Position numbers and translations under genes: made by a program
Notes under the pieces: model-generated
Told to the model about the DNA's origin: nothing
Seen by the model: only the letters and a program-made list of their open reading frames with translations
Databases searched by the model: none
Shown here: positions 52,883 to 63,069 of the stretch, one piece after another
Layout: each line of letters starts with the position of its first letter
How positions within the stretch are numbered: the first letter of the stretch is position 1
Source of the DNA: Bemisia tabaci
Lineage: Eukaryota > Arthropoda > Insecta > Hemiptera > Aleyrodidae
Direction: 5' to 3'
DNA length: 64,000 nt
Assembly (NCBI RefSeq): GCF_918797505.1
Contig: NC_092794.1
Location: 27,410,218-27,474,217, forward strand

Positions 52883-55800
52883 AATAAGCTCGCATATGTT
52901 TGAAAAAATGAGCGTAAACCACGCGTCCCGAGTGCGGGGGCGCGGACCCCCCCCCCCCCCCCCCCAAAAAAAAAAAAAAAAAAAAAAAAACAGGGCAAAG
53001 CGCCGATTTTTTAAAACTTTTCACTGAACAAACATCGCCCCCAAGTTCAGGGGTCATTTTGCCGGGCGCCTTCATTTTACGGGTAAAATTTGCATGCATT
53101 GCGCGTACAATTATTTAGAAGCCGTGGAGATGTTTTCACTTTCATGTGTTTTCATTTTCAATCATCTTTCGACTCGAACGGATTTTGAGCTCTCCTGGTG
53201 TTTTTATTTCAACTTCCAAGTATGATAAAAAAGTTTTAGGCGTAATTTCATTTTAGTTTGCGTGGCGGTGGTAGCTCTTGAATGTTCAACGCCGGTATGG
53301 AGAACGCACCTACAGTTTATATAAAAAAAAGCATAGAAAAGCAAGGTACTGGATTTAAACAGGCCGGCATTTAATTAGAGACCTGTTGAATTATTCGGTG
53401 CAATTTCAGCCTCTGCTTTAAAAAATTCCTAACGTTTTAAAATGAATGCGAACGTCCTTTGAAGTATCAACGAAAGTTACTTTGATGGACAGGACAGCTC
53501 GGTTGATTCGTGTAAGTTTTAGGGGAAGATACAAAAATAATCGGATAGTAATGATCATGGGACAAAGTTCGTACAGTCGTAATTTTTCAGAGTTATCCCA
53601 AATTTTTCTTCAGTTTGCTCTTGTGGCATCAGTTGGTCAACAAATCTCAAAATGATCACATCATTTGTAGGTAAATCCCATGCCTGCGGTTGAAACTTGA
53701 ATTTTTCGCCGATCATTAAACAGAGATTTTCAAATTTCATGAGTTTTCAGCCCTCCTTCCACCCCCCCCCCCTCATTACTCCAGGGATTCCACAGTTTTT
53801 TGCACTGAATAATTCAATTAAAATTCTCTGCATTTTTCCTCATTCGCTGAGAATTCGGAGGTTACTATGCATCAACACTTAAAAAATGGGCGAACTTCAC
53901 CTTGAAAATAAGTTGAGAGGGGACTGAATTTTTTTAGGATATGTGCAGTACAACTAATTTACATATTCTACTTTTCATTTTTACCCCCCCCCCCCCATGA
54001 AGCCCCCTCCCCCGAAAAAAAAACTCTGCGGTCAACGGGGATGCTCAAAATTACGTTTTATCGAAACTGTAAACTGCCGAGCCGTATAAAAACACCGAGT
54101 GAAAACTTCCGGATGTTGCTAATTTTTTCCTTATAAGTAAAATAAGAACTTTCTGACAGATGCACAGATGTGAAAATCTATTTTTTTTTTTTTTTTTAAA
54201 TTTTCAGAGAGAATGACAATTTACTCTTATTTGCCTGAGAACTCGATTCAAAAATTTTTCTCGATGGTGAGTATTTAATGAGGGAAAATTCGGTGGCATC
54301 CGAATACTCCTTCTTCTTCGACGCGGGATTTAAGTGCGCTAGGTTTCGGCTTTAAACCCAATCGTCGGATGACGTGAAAATGGCTCTTCCTAACTCCCGG
54401 AAGATCAGAGACCAAAGACATCCGCGCTGCGAAATCAAAAACCCGTTTTCCGACCTGGAAATTTAAGACCCACCTGCGCCGTCAATTTTTCGGATTTACG
54501 GGCGTTCTTGGCGGGAAACGACTTATAATTAACACAGAAATGCAAGCGAGGGCTATAACTCAAGCTGCCTTCGGAGAGGTTACGCGCGGTTTTCTCGCTG
54601 CTTGTCGCGTGTTATCTAATGCGCTTCTTTCTCGCCTCCTTTCACTCCCCTTCGGACTGAAACCGAAGGAATCCTCTTATTCTCTCTAGTGCTGTCGGTG
54701 ATATGCTGTTCGTTCACTCTTTCCTCGTCTGAAGTAAAAACGTCCTACTAATGCATGGTGTCCGATGGTTAAATCGCTAAACGACAGGAACGTGTTCCAT
54801 GGGTCAAAATAGGACTTTTCTCTCTCTAAAAAGTTTATTTGAAACACCCCCCCCCCCCCAAGTTACGCCCCTTTGGAGGGAGGGGATCAAAGTTCATTCG
54901 GAATTCAGGCAACGATTTGGAGCCAAAACTCATGAGAAATGACTGACAATTCCCCCCCCCCCCCCCCCATAATTTTTGGTACTGAGAACATCTATGGCCT
55001 CAAAATCTCAATTTAGAGGTGGATTTCGGGGGGGGGGGGGAGGGGTGTTGAGGGAAGTGATGAGTAGCGACACATTTCTCAAATAAGCACTTCCAGTCTT
55101 CACCCCATCAATTTTCATTTTTCGTGCGAATTCGCCGATTGTTGTTGGATAAGTTGGATTTATTAAAACGCAGCATAAGAGTCAACAGCCAAATGTTTCT
55201 GAAATGTAAATTATTTTCAAAAAATAACAGGTGAAGAGAACTCACTTGTGCTAAATAAATTTTCACCCGGCGTGTTTCGTCAGGACCTTGCCTCAACTTA
55301 TCACAGTAGAACTGGGACTGGTGGTGCTTTCATCCGAAGCTTACATTTATAAGCGACGTATGAAGAGTAACGGTAAAAGGCATTTTACACGAGCGACATA
55401 AATACTTATTCAAATGTGATTATTAAAATATTCAAATGATGATTGTTTTCACATTTTCTTAAAAAAAAACAATTGAATGCGTATGTGCGATACGTTTGAG
55501 GCACTCGCTCTGCTGAGCTGTATTTACACCTGAAGCTTTAAGCTTCATGTTTTGTCATGACAACTTTTTCGTTGCGCGAATCGTGTCCTCCGTAAAATTT
55601 GTGAAAGGAAACATGTGACAAAAAGCTGAAATTCTATGGTGGTCCAGTTTCGTTCAAAACTTAAAATCAAAATTCAAAGAAAATTTTCATACTAAAAAGT
55701 TTATTATTGTAATTTTTTGAAAAAAGGACAATAAATATCAAATTCAAACAAGAAAATAACGTTTATGGAGTGAAAGCATACTGCAAAAACATTTCGCTTG

Positions 55801-55954
55801 GAAGTAAAGCTCTCATTTGCTTTCTGATGGAATAATACCCCTAACGGCGGTTCTGCAGAAATAACATGTCAATTTTTGCGCATTTACATCATAGGTCTCG
55901 TTTTTGTACAAATATGATTACTTTTGCTGTTTTAGCTGAATCAGGGATTTCAAC
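52883..55954. other. Repeat-poor intergenic stretch with homopolymer runs
   Basis: No supported gene. Long C and A runs occur at about 52949-52990, with further C or G runs near 53762, 53984, 54847, 54954 and 55029. The 54300-54700 part is richer in GC but has no exon-like structure that I can defend. Confidence 0.4.
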
Positions 55955-56153
55955 TGAATCACTAAATACAAAAAGGGCACATGTCCAGAAAACCAAATTG
56001 TTCAGGAGACACAAAAAACTGTTTATTTCGTGGTAGATATTTTTTAAACATTACGACTTTCCAAAAAATATCTACCACGAAATAAACAGTTTTTTGTGTC
56101 TTCTGAACAATTTGGTTTTCTGGACATGTGCCCTTTTCGTATTTAGTGATTCA
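55955..56153. mobile_element. Fold-back element with ~90-bp arms
   Basis: TGAATCACTAAATACAAAAA (55955) and its near-exact reverse complement ending TATTTAGTGATTCA (56153) form two arms of about 90 bp around an ~18-base spacer. The arms differ at only a few positions, so the insertion is young. It lies just beyond the 3' end of the secreted-protein gene. Confidence 0.85.
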
Positions 56154-56174
56154 ACTAAATTACTTATTGTTAGA

Positions 56175-58035
56175 TCAGACGAATTTCGAGGAAAACTCGA
56201 ACTTGAAAATTTTAAAGTTACTAGGCTCTCTCCACCACGACGGCAAAAAGTGGCGCTGGTCCTGGAAGCTTCTCATAGACCCAAACCCCTGACTATGTGA
56301 TTGAGGTTTAGCCCTGAACGCTCTGCTCGGATAATGTCCTTGTTCCAATCGCCGTTGGTTGTCCTGTTGGTTGTAGCGGCACATGAAGGTGCAGCACATC
56401 CTGTCCGGGGCCATTCCCTCGCACACCCGACAATCCGCGTCCTTGGCGTCCTTGCAGTGTCGTTCTTGTTCAACCCCGGTGATGTGTCTGAAGTGAGTCA
56501 AGGCTTCCTCGCAGTTTCGTTTCCCCAAGCGCCTGGCATGGGGGAGAGCACAGTCGTCTCGCTCGTTGCACGCCTTCAGATTCGTTCTGTGACCTTGCAT
56601 TATACCTTCAACTTCTTCTGGGTCGATTATCTCCACGTACTCGTCCGTGCCTTGGTTTGCATCGCTGCTGCCTCCACTTTCGCTACCCCCGCTTTCGCTA
56701 CCCCCGCTTCCGCTACCACCAGTTCCGCTACCCTCGGTTCCGCTACCCCCGGTTTCGCTACCCCCGGTTCCGCTACCCCCGGTTCCGCTACCCCCGGTTC
56801 CGCTACCCCCGGTTCCGCTACCCCCGGTTCCGCTACCCCCGGTTCCGCTACCCCCGGTTCCGCTACCACCGGTTCCGCTACCGCTAGGAGTGCCGTTACC
56901 GCCATTGCTGCTGCTGCTACGGTTGCTGCCGCTGCTACGGTTGCTGCCGCTGCTACGGTTGCTTCCGCTACTACGGTTGCTGCCACTGCTTTGGCGACTG
57001 CCTCCGCTGCTCTCGTTCCCCGAGTTCTGGAATAGAATATATCGTCACCTTTCGACCAAAGTATCACAAGCGCCATGCGACGTTTGAAAATTTCCGCCGC
57101 CATTTTATTTTTTTTACAGAGAAATTGTTAGTTGAATCTGTTTGAAAGTTTCACTGAATTTCTTAGCGATTTTTCTCGGAAATTCGCATTTTCATGTTTT
57201 GACGAAACACGCTCTCTTGGATATCACAGAGTAAGTAGCGAGCGGTTCAGCTCATATTGCGCCAATAGTGAATGCGGATTCCCATTTAGCATGTTCGCCA
57301 GCTCTTTATGGAGCTCTTTTTCTACAGTTTTTAAACTAGAAACTTCGAATGGCGAGAAATCGATTTGGCTTGAAAATTTCGGAAAATTACAAACCACCAC
57401 AAATTGATTTGGTTTGAAATTTTCGGAAGCTCTAGGCCTCAACAGTTTGTTAAAGTACTCCTCTATAACTGATAATTAATCATCATTTAGTATTAAATCG
57501 AGTTCAGGGCATTTACAAAAAGTTTTTTCAAATGGTGCAATTTTTAAAAAAAAATTCTTTTTGCATAATATGGTACATTCCACGCCAAATAATTTTACAC
57601 ACTTCCAGACTGCGCCGGAAGATCGCCTAACGTCACTTTAAAAAGTTTTACGTGTAAAGTAAATGCAAGAAGCGAGATACCGGATTTTTAGTCTAAAAGT
57701 ATCCAAACTTATTTGACGTGGACTCTAAAGAATGAAATATTTTCGGTGTCCCCTTAGGAATTAGAAATACCTACATTTACGATTTCTGCGATAAAATACT
57801 AGCAAGTTATGCAAGTAATACTAATGCTTCACTTTTCTAAAGCACTATGTAAAAGAAGGAATAATTCAGCTAGTTCTGGAAGATAAATATAAGCTCATCA
57901 CAGGTGAACAGCTCTAGATGGCGATGGTAAAAAGTTTTCTTTTCATAAGTTGGTATTTTTGCTTACCATGGCATGAAATGGTAGAATCTGATGTACTAGT
58001 AGAATGAAGAATATGAAAAATACTGTCGGAGGCAT
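56175..58035 (-). CDS. Putative secreted SGTGG-repeat, cysteine-rich protein (unrecognised)
   Basis: Two exons on the minus strand: 58035-57967 and 57026-56175; GT-AG intron (donor GTAAGC, acceptor ATTCTATTCCAG), phase 0; 306 residues. Exon 1 encodes exactly a signal peptide (MPPTVFFIFFILLVHQILPF, then HAM). Residues 24-70 are Ser/Gly/Asn/Arg-rich with a repeated SGSNRS unit. Residues ~71-142 are about 14 copies of SGTGG (variants with Glu or Ser). Then comes an acidic stretch (DEYVEIIDPEEVEG) and a part with nine Cys at 176, 182, 195, 214, 222, 225, 234, 235 and 239, ending RMCCTFMCRYNQQ and a basic tail. TATAAATA at 58145-58138 sits about 105 bases before the ATG. I do not know the family. 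A salivary, cuticle, silk-like or immune secreted protein would fit. The tail could change if a further exon exists. Confidence 0.65.
56670..56885 (-). repeat. 15-bp coding minisatellite (SGTGG units)
   Basis: About 14 head-to-tail 15-bp units with the minus-strand consensus AGCGGAACCGGGGGT. All stay in frame with the secreted-protein exon. Next to it (about 56904-56990) an 18-bp unit (AGCGGCAGCAACCGTAGC) is repeated about four times. Unit number is likely to vary between individuals. Confidence 0.85.
57042..57170. repeat. GGCGGCGGAA-family repeat fragment
   Basis: TCGACCAAAGTATCACAAGC and the CCGCCGCCATTTTATT and ACAGAGAAATTG motifs match 15515-15600, and 8290-8385 in reverse. The fragment stops ~15 bases from the exon 2 acceptor of the secreted-protein gene, so the intron border was built next to, or partly from, a transposon end. 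Confidence 0.6.
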
Positions 58036-58137
58036 TATCGATTATTGCTATGGGTCCTCGTATGACTTTCGTCAAATTACCACGCAAATCACACTAAAAC
58101 ACAAGCTGCATTAATCCTTATTAAATACCCCGCTTTG

Positions 58138-58145
58138 TATTTATA
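58138..58145 (-). promoter_or_regulatory. TATA box of the secreted-protein gene
   Basis: TATAAATA on the minus strand, about 103 bases upstream of the ATG at 58035. This leaves room for a ~75-base leader without an intron. Confidence 0.55.
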
Positions 58146-60430
58146 GAATAGATGGGTCTCTTCTCTCCTCTTTAACTGGAATTTTTCCATGGCCTATATA
58201 GCTTCGCGTTTGTTTGTAAAGGAATAAAAAAACCTTGCGCTGCGAGCGGCAGGGTTTTTTTCCGTGGGGTTGCCGGCAAGTGGTGAGATGGCTCTTTTTG
58301 TAGACCGCGGCATGAGTTTATTTTCCGAAGAGTTATCACAAATACAGTATTTAATCATTGAGTCACGGGTGCATCTCCATTTTCTGTTCGAAATATCAAT
58401 TTTTTTCTCGAGGTAAAACTGGGACGCGCGAGGATGAAAGAGAACGTTCACACAAAATAGCGCACGTCTGTTATTGATATCCGGGCTCTTTTGGTGTTCG
58501 ACAATTATTTTTTCTTTTAAACTAAAACCAGTGAACTCAACTGGATTTATTGCAGGCTCTGAGTAATTGATTGATCATAGACTAAACATTATTGACGCCG
58601 ACTGGGAAAACAAAACCGGCCCGAAAAATATAGCACGGCTTTCTGTATGAATGCCTCGCTCGAGCAGATTTCAAGCAGGTGACTTTCACGAAGTGTAGAT
58701 AAATGAGTCGTCCTCCCCCACCCCTTCCCACCCCCCCAAAAAAAATACAGTTTTTTTAGCGTTTCATGGATTATTTAGGAGCAAGCGCATCGATGAATAA
58801 TTTCAATTTTACGTTCCGAGATCACTAACGAAGTGACAAAATACATATTTCAAGAAAGAAGTGCATCGTAGAGATGCGCAGTGTATAAACGAAAAAACGA
58901 CGGAAAATCAAAATTTTTCGCGAGCAACCGAAGAACCACCGACCAACTGAGAAAAAAAAGTTCAACATTCAGAAATGCAATTTTTGATGGACTTGCATAC
59001 CGGAACGGTACGGACTGGAATTACGTACTGGACATTGTCGTATGTCGTATTTATAGTTGTTCCTTAAGCAGCTCCTTTCCCGAAGAGGTCCCATTTGGTT
59101 TATACAAATTTAAGAGATGTTGAAGTAAGCCCTTAAAATAGCATAATAAAAGGGACACGTTTCATCAAATCCCTTTCGAAGACCCACTTCTAAACTTAAA
59201 CTGCTGAATTTAACTCGATGAGGTTTGCAAAGATTTTCCCTTCTATGATAATATGTTGAAGTGCTCCCTACGCCTCCCTTAATCATAATTGAATCATATG
59301 GGAACGGAAGGGAAAGAGCTGTTAAAGGAACGTCTATAAATACGGCCCTCTGCCCCTGTTTTTCATAAAATTTTCAAAAATCATCAATCGAAAGACAATT
59401 TTTCATCTTACGAATGGCAAGGAATCGACTAGCATATACTCTTGACGGTAGAAAAGGGAATCGGGGGGGACGGCAGAAAATGGCCTTTAAAGGGACAGGA
59501 CCTTTCCCGCTGGAACAATACTGGATGCATTTCCGCAAAATGAACCACTAGATAAGGTGCGAATTACAGCATTATGATACACGTTTTCTTATTACGTGGA
59601 GCACGATTTGTACGATGATAATTACTGAAAGTAGCTCCTGGCCAAGAGATTAACGTTGTCAGATTCATAAAGGCAAACTTCCTATTCACAGAAGAAACAA
59701 TAATCAAGTTAAATCGCACACTAAGCGTTGCCATGACAGTCTCTGCAGTATAAAGATATGACAACCTCAATCTCGGTGCTTTGGCTCAGCTGCTGCATGC
59801 TACTTACACTGTGAAGAACACAGGGTATGGAAGGGACACTGCTCGATTGAGGAGCTTGCTACAACCCTTGTAGAGCGCGATTTGATTGAAGTAGACGCTT
59901 TGTTTTTTGTGTGAACGGGAAATTCACCTTTTTCATAGCCAATTGAGATACTGAATAGAAATGTGTATACCTTAAATAAGGGTTTATTTCAGGACATTCC
60001 GATGCGTAAATCGTGTTCTACGAAAAATTTTGAAGTGGAATCACAGGTCAGAGTGCTTGCATTTACACCATGTCTAGTGTTCCATTGCATCCGTTGACAT
60101 TGAATCCGGTAAAAAGACGGCACGCTTACTTTTCTGTTCCGGCGTTTAAGTCTCTCGGAGGATCCGTGTGGTTAGTCTGTCTGCCGCTTGGGATTTAGTC
60201 CCATAAAAACAGTCGCTCTATAAAGCTAGCATTATGGAGCCGCCTGTTCATCGAAGAATATCTGACTAACATCAATGCATGTTTTTAAGTGTAACCAAGG
60301 TGGAAATGCAATGAGCATCCCGTATACACGCCGCACAGAGGTGCTTAAAATCGTCAAACTCAGCTATGATTACATTCCCCGTCCAGTTACCTGCGTAACT
60401 CATCGTGACTGTATTATCCGGTAGCTACAA
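58146..60430. other. Intergenic DNA upstream of the secreted-protein gene
   Basis: No supported gene or complete transposon was seen. A GC-richer inverted stretch (AAAAAACCTTGCGCTGCGAG near 58225) and several short open frames are present without domain signatures. Confidence 0.4.
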
Positions 60431-60432
60431 TT

Positions 60433-60480
60433 GTGCGAAGGAAAAACACTGTATGAACGTTCGAGAGTTGCCATATTTCA
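60433..60480. repeat. Partial left end of the CTGCCGTGC MITE
   Basis: GCGAAGGAAAAACACTGTAT, then GAACGTTCGAGAGTTGCC, matches the left arm of the family. It stops after ~45 bases with no right end. Confidence 0.6.
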
Positions 60481-60558
60481 TACATTGTTCTTTCTTGGCA
60501 CGACATGCAATGAAAGACACACAATCACGGGTGAACATTTAGGTCTTCCTGGTCTAGT

Positions 60559-60808
60559 TTGCCGTGCTAAGGAAGAACGCCGTATGAACATTCGAGAGTT
60601 GTCAAATTTCCTTCGATAAAATGTTTTTTTGAGAAAAGTTAGGAATATTTTTCCTTGAAATTTTCAGGAACTTAAGGTGAAATTGCAAACAATATGATTT
60701 GGAAAATTGGAAGAAAAATATTCATAAATTTACCAGGAGATGCGTATTTATGAATGGAAATGTGGCATCGCCTGAAGGTTCATACGGCGTTCTTCCTGAG
60801 CACGGCAG
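60559..60808. mobile_element. CTGCCGTGC MITE, copy 4
   Basis: GCCGTGCTAAGGAAGAACGC at 60561 and GCGTTCTTCCTGAGCACGGC ending near 60806 are inverted. The interior is as in copy 1. About 250 bp, no transposase. Confidence 0.85.
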
Positions 60809-60954
60809 TAGTGGTCCAATCTACTCCTGACTGTAAAAAATGAACGTGGGGGTCGGGGGCGTTGGGGGGTAGAAAATAACCCTAAAAAGGACAGGTCCTT
60901 TTCCGCTGGAACAGCACTGGGTGCCTTTTTTAATAATTTCATTTGTGAAGTTAG

Positions 60955-61307
60955 TGCTCTGTTGGGTAAAACATGAAGGAGCCGAGGTGTCCCATGTCGA
61001 GGACTCGGGAGACCTTCGTCTCCGGGATCGGTTGGAGGGAACCGGACGGCCTTGCCTTGGGTCCAGGCGATGGGCGATGGGTCGTCCGTATATCAGGATT
61101 CTATCATAGATGAAGACGATCGCGGGGCGTCGGACACGGGCTGTGAATCAGAAAATTGCATCATCATCGCTATCGCCATCGACGTCCACGGACGGAGCAC
61201 TTACGAGTTGATCAAACTCATCCGAGAGATGTCCAAGAAAATCCACGCAACCGACGCAACGCTACGGCGAGGACTCGTACACCGTCTCTTCGTCACCGAG
61301 GAGAGTA
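60955..61307 (+). pseudogene. GC-rich coding-like fragment cut by a MITE
   Basis: A GC-richer stretch with an open plus-strand frame from 61052. It encodes an acidic part (DSIIDEDDRGASD) followed by a helical-looking part (STYELIKLIREMSKKIHATD, RRGLVHRLFVTEE). The frame runs directly into the CTGCCGTGC MITE at 61308. It looks like an exon or gene fragment truncated by the insertion. I see no recognised domain and no verified splice sites. Confidence 0.3.
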
Positions 61308-61541
61308 CTGCCGTGCTGAGGGAAAACGCCGTATGAGCCTTCAGGCGTTGCCAAGTTTCCTTCGATAAAAACCGAATTTACTGGGAAAATTGTGAATACT
61401 TTTTTTCAAAATTCTTACTTTTCTTACTTCTTCCTCTTCTTCTTCTTCTTCTTTTTCTTTTACTTTTCTTCTTTCTTCTTTACTTTTCTTATTTTTACTT
61501 TTCTTTACTTTTTTTCGTAGCCCTTATGGGCTATTTGAAGT

Positions 61542-61593
<52 letters not shown>

Positions 61594-61739
61594 CAGACTA
61601 TTTTGTACGCAATTTAATCTGAAATATCTGAAAATTGAAAAAGAAAAATGCGCATAAATATCGACAAAACTACATGTTTTATCAAGGGAAATTTGGCGAC
61701 TCTCAAATGTTCATACGGCGTCCTCCCTTAGGACGGCAG
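61308..61739. mobile_element. CTGCCGTGC MITE, copy 5, expanded by simple repeats
   Basis: CTGCCGTGCTGAGGGAAAAC at 61308 and CCTCCCTTAGGACGGCAG ending at 61739 are inverted. The interior has gained a CTT-type pyrimidine tract (about 61420-61515) and a run of 45 A at 61545-61589, making it ~180 bp longer than copy 1. Confidence 0.8.
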
Positions 61740-62246
61740 AGCAGTACCGATCAATTTTCAGAGAACGAGTTTTTCTTCAATGTTCCATTTATCGAATGTG
61801 TACGGACCAATACAGGGTGACTCAAAATTCAGTGCGAATGTTGAAGGAGTCGATTCTTTGGGTCAAAAAAAAAGTGGTTGTGGTATATTACTTTGTATGC
61901 AAAAACAATTTCCTTGGGGCCCCCATTATCCCCTATTATCTCGAAAACGATGAGTCACAGCGAAAAAACGCAAGATACATTTTCCAAATTTTTCATCGCT
62001 GAATCTAGTGGTGCCGTTAAAAATAAATTTTAATCATTTAATCATGTAAAAAATATGTTTTTCGTAGAATTGCTGTAAAAATCGCGCGTTTTGCTCAAAG
62101 TAGCGCCAATTTATGCGTTCGAGCCGTAAAAAAGCTCTCTTTTCGACTTTTTAGGAGAAAAAAGGGGTTTGTAAAATGGGAAGGCCAAGAGCTTTCTGCA
62201 TCCCTGACAATCTATTTGAAGCTATGGTAGAGAATCGATTATCAAG

Positions 62247-62419
62247 ATCAGTGGCGTAGCGTGATTTGCGATGTATCGATTTTTATGCAATTTAAACCTG
62301 TGGTAAAGAATCGATTATTAAGGTGTTTGTAGCGAACACCCTGTTTATCGATCCTTTTCCATAGGTTTAAATGGCATAACAATCGATACATCGCAAAGCA
62401 CGCCACGCCACTGATCAAA
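62247..62419. mobile_element. Fold-back element with CAGTGGCGTAGCGTG ends
   Basis: GATCAGTGGCGTAGCGTGAT (from 62247) and its inverted form CACGCCACGCCACTGATC (to 62419) with inner GCGATGTATCGAT against ATCGATACATCGC make a ~170-bp hairpin. A second, similar right half follows to ~62515 (CGAACACCCTGTTTATCGAT occurs twice). Confidence 0.65.
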
Positions 62420-62539
62420 ATGCTCGTTGCGAACACCCTGTTTATCGATTCTTTCACATAGGTCCAAATGGCAGATCAATCGGTACAACTCAAAGTACGC
62501 CACGCCACAGATAAGCAATGATATCCGTTTGACGATTAC

Positions 62540-62790
62540 CGAGGAGTTACGCACGGAGCCATCCGTTGAGGAAACAGCTGCCCGTTCGGAAGTGTTGACT
62601 TCCAGAGAGGAACTTTCGCCTCGCCCATTTAAGTACATGGCGGAGTTTGGACAACCGTGCTCGGAGCAGTCGGAGCCCGGGCACGCCGAGATATTTCGTC
62701 CGTAATAGACTGATTTAGGGCCGGTTCTGCCACCTCTCATCATATTTGACCTTTTGTCAGAGCCAAACTCCAATCGCTATTTTCGGGGTT
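62540..62790. other. GC-richer coding-like stretch, strand uncertain
   Basis: Both strands hold open frames with plausible composition. The plus strand reads LSPRPFKYMAEFGQP up to a stop at 62705. The minus strand reads NISACPGSDCSEHGCPNSAM and continues into SSTDGSVRNSSVIVKR. No splice sites or domains settle which strand, if either, is real. It may be a remnant of an exon between repeats. Confidence 0.25.
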
Positions 62791-62924
62791 TCGAGGGTTT
62801 GTATTCAAGAATGCCATTGTCATTCCTCAGACTATCATTTTGAATCGATTTTTTTTGTTTGTTTATTAACCATTAAAAAGTACAGGGTATGATACAGGAG
62901 ATCGAGCCCATTTTTCTCTTGAAA

Positions 62925-63069
62925 TTTTCAGATATTTTAGATTAAATTGTGGGCAAAATTGTGTAAAAATTTTAAAGAAAAATCTTGATAATTTTCCCGG
63001 TAAATTTGTTATTTATTAAAGGAGATATGGTAACGTCTGAAGGCTCGTATGTGGTCCTTAGCACGGCAG
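62925..63069. mobile_element. CTGCCGTGC MITE, right half only
   Basis: TTGAAATTTTCAGATATTTT through the family interior to GTCCTTAGCACGGCAG ending at 63069. The left inverted end is missing. Confidence 0.65.

Noticed and set aside
56301..57103. Plus-strand 244- and 146-codon frames, and a minus-strand AEPGV-repeat frame, over the minisatellite
   Set aside because: They are shadow frames of the 15-bp repeat. Only the SGTGG frame joins to a signal-peptide exon and to a non-repetitive cysteine-rich part.
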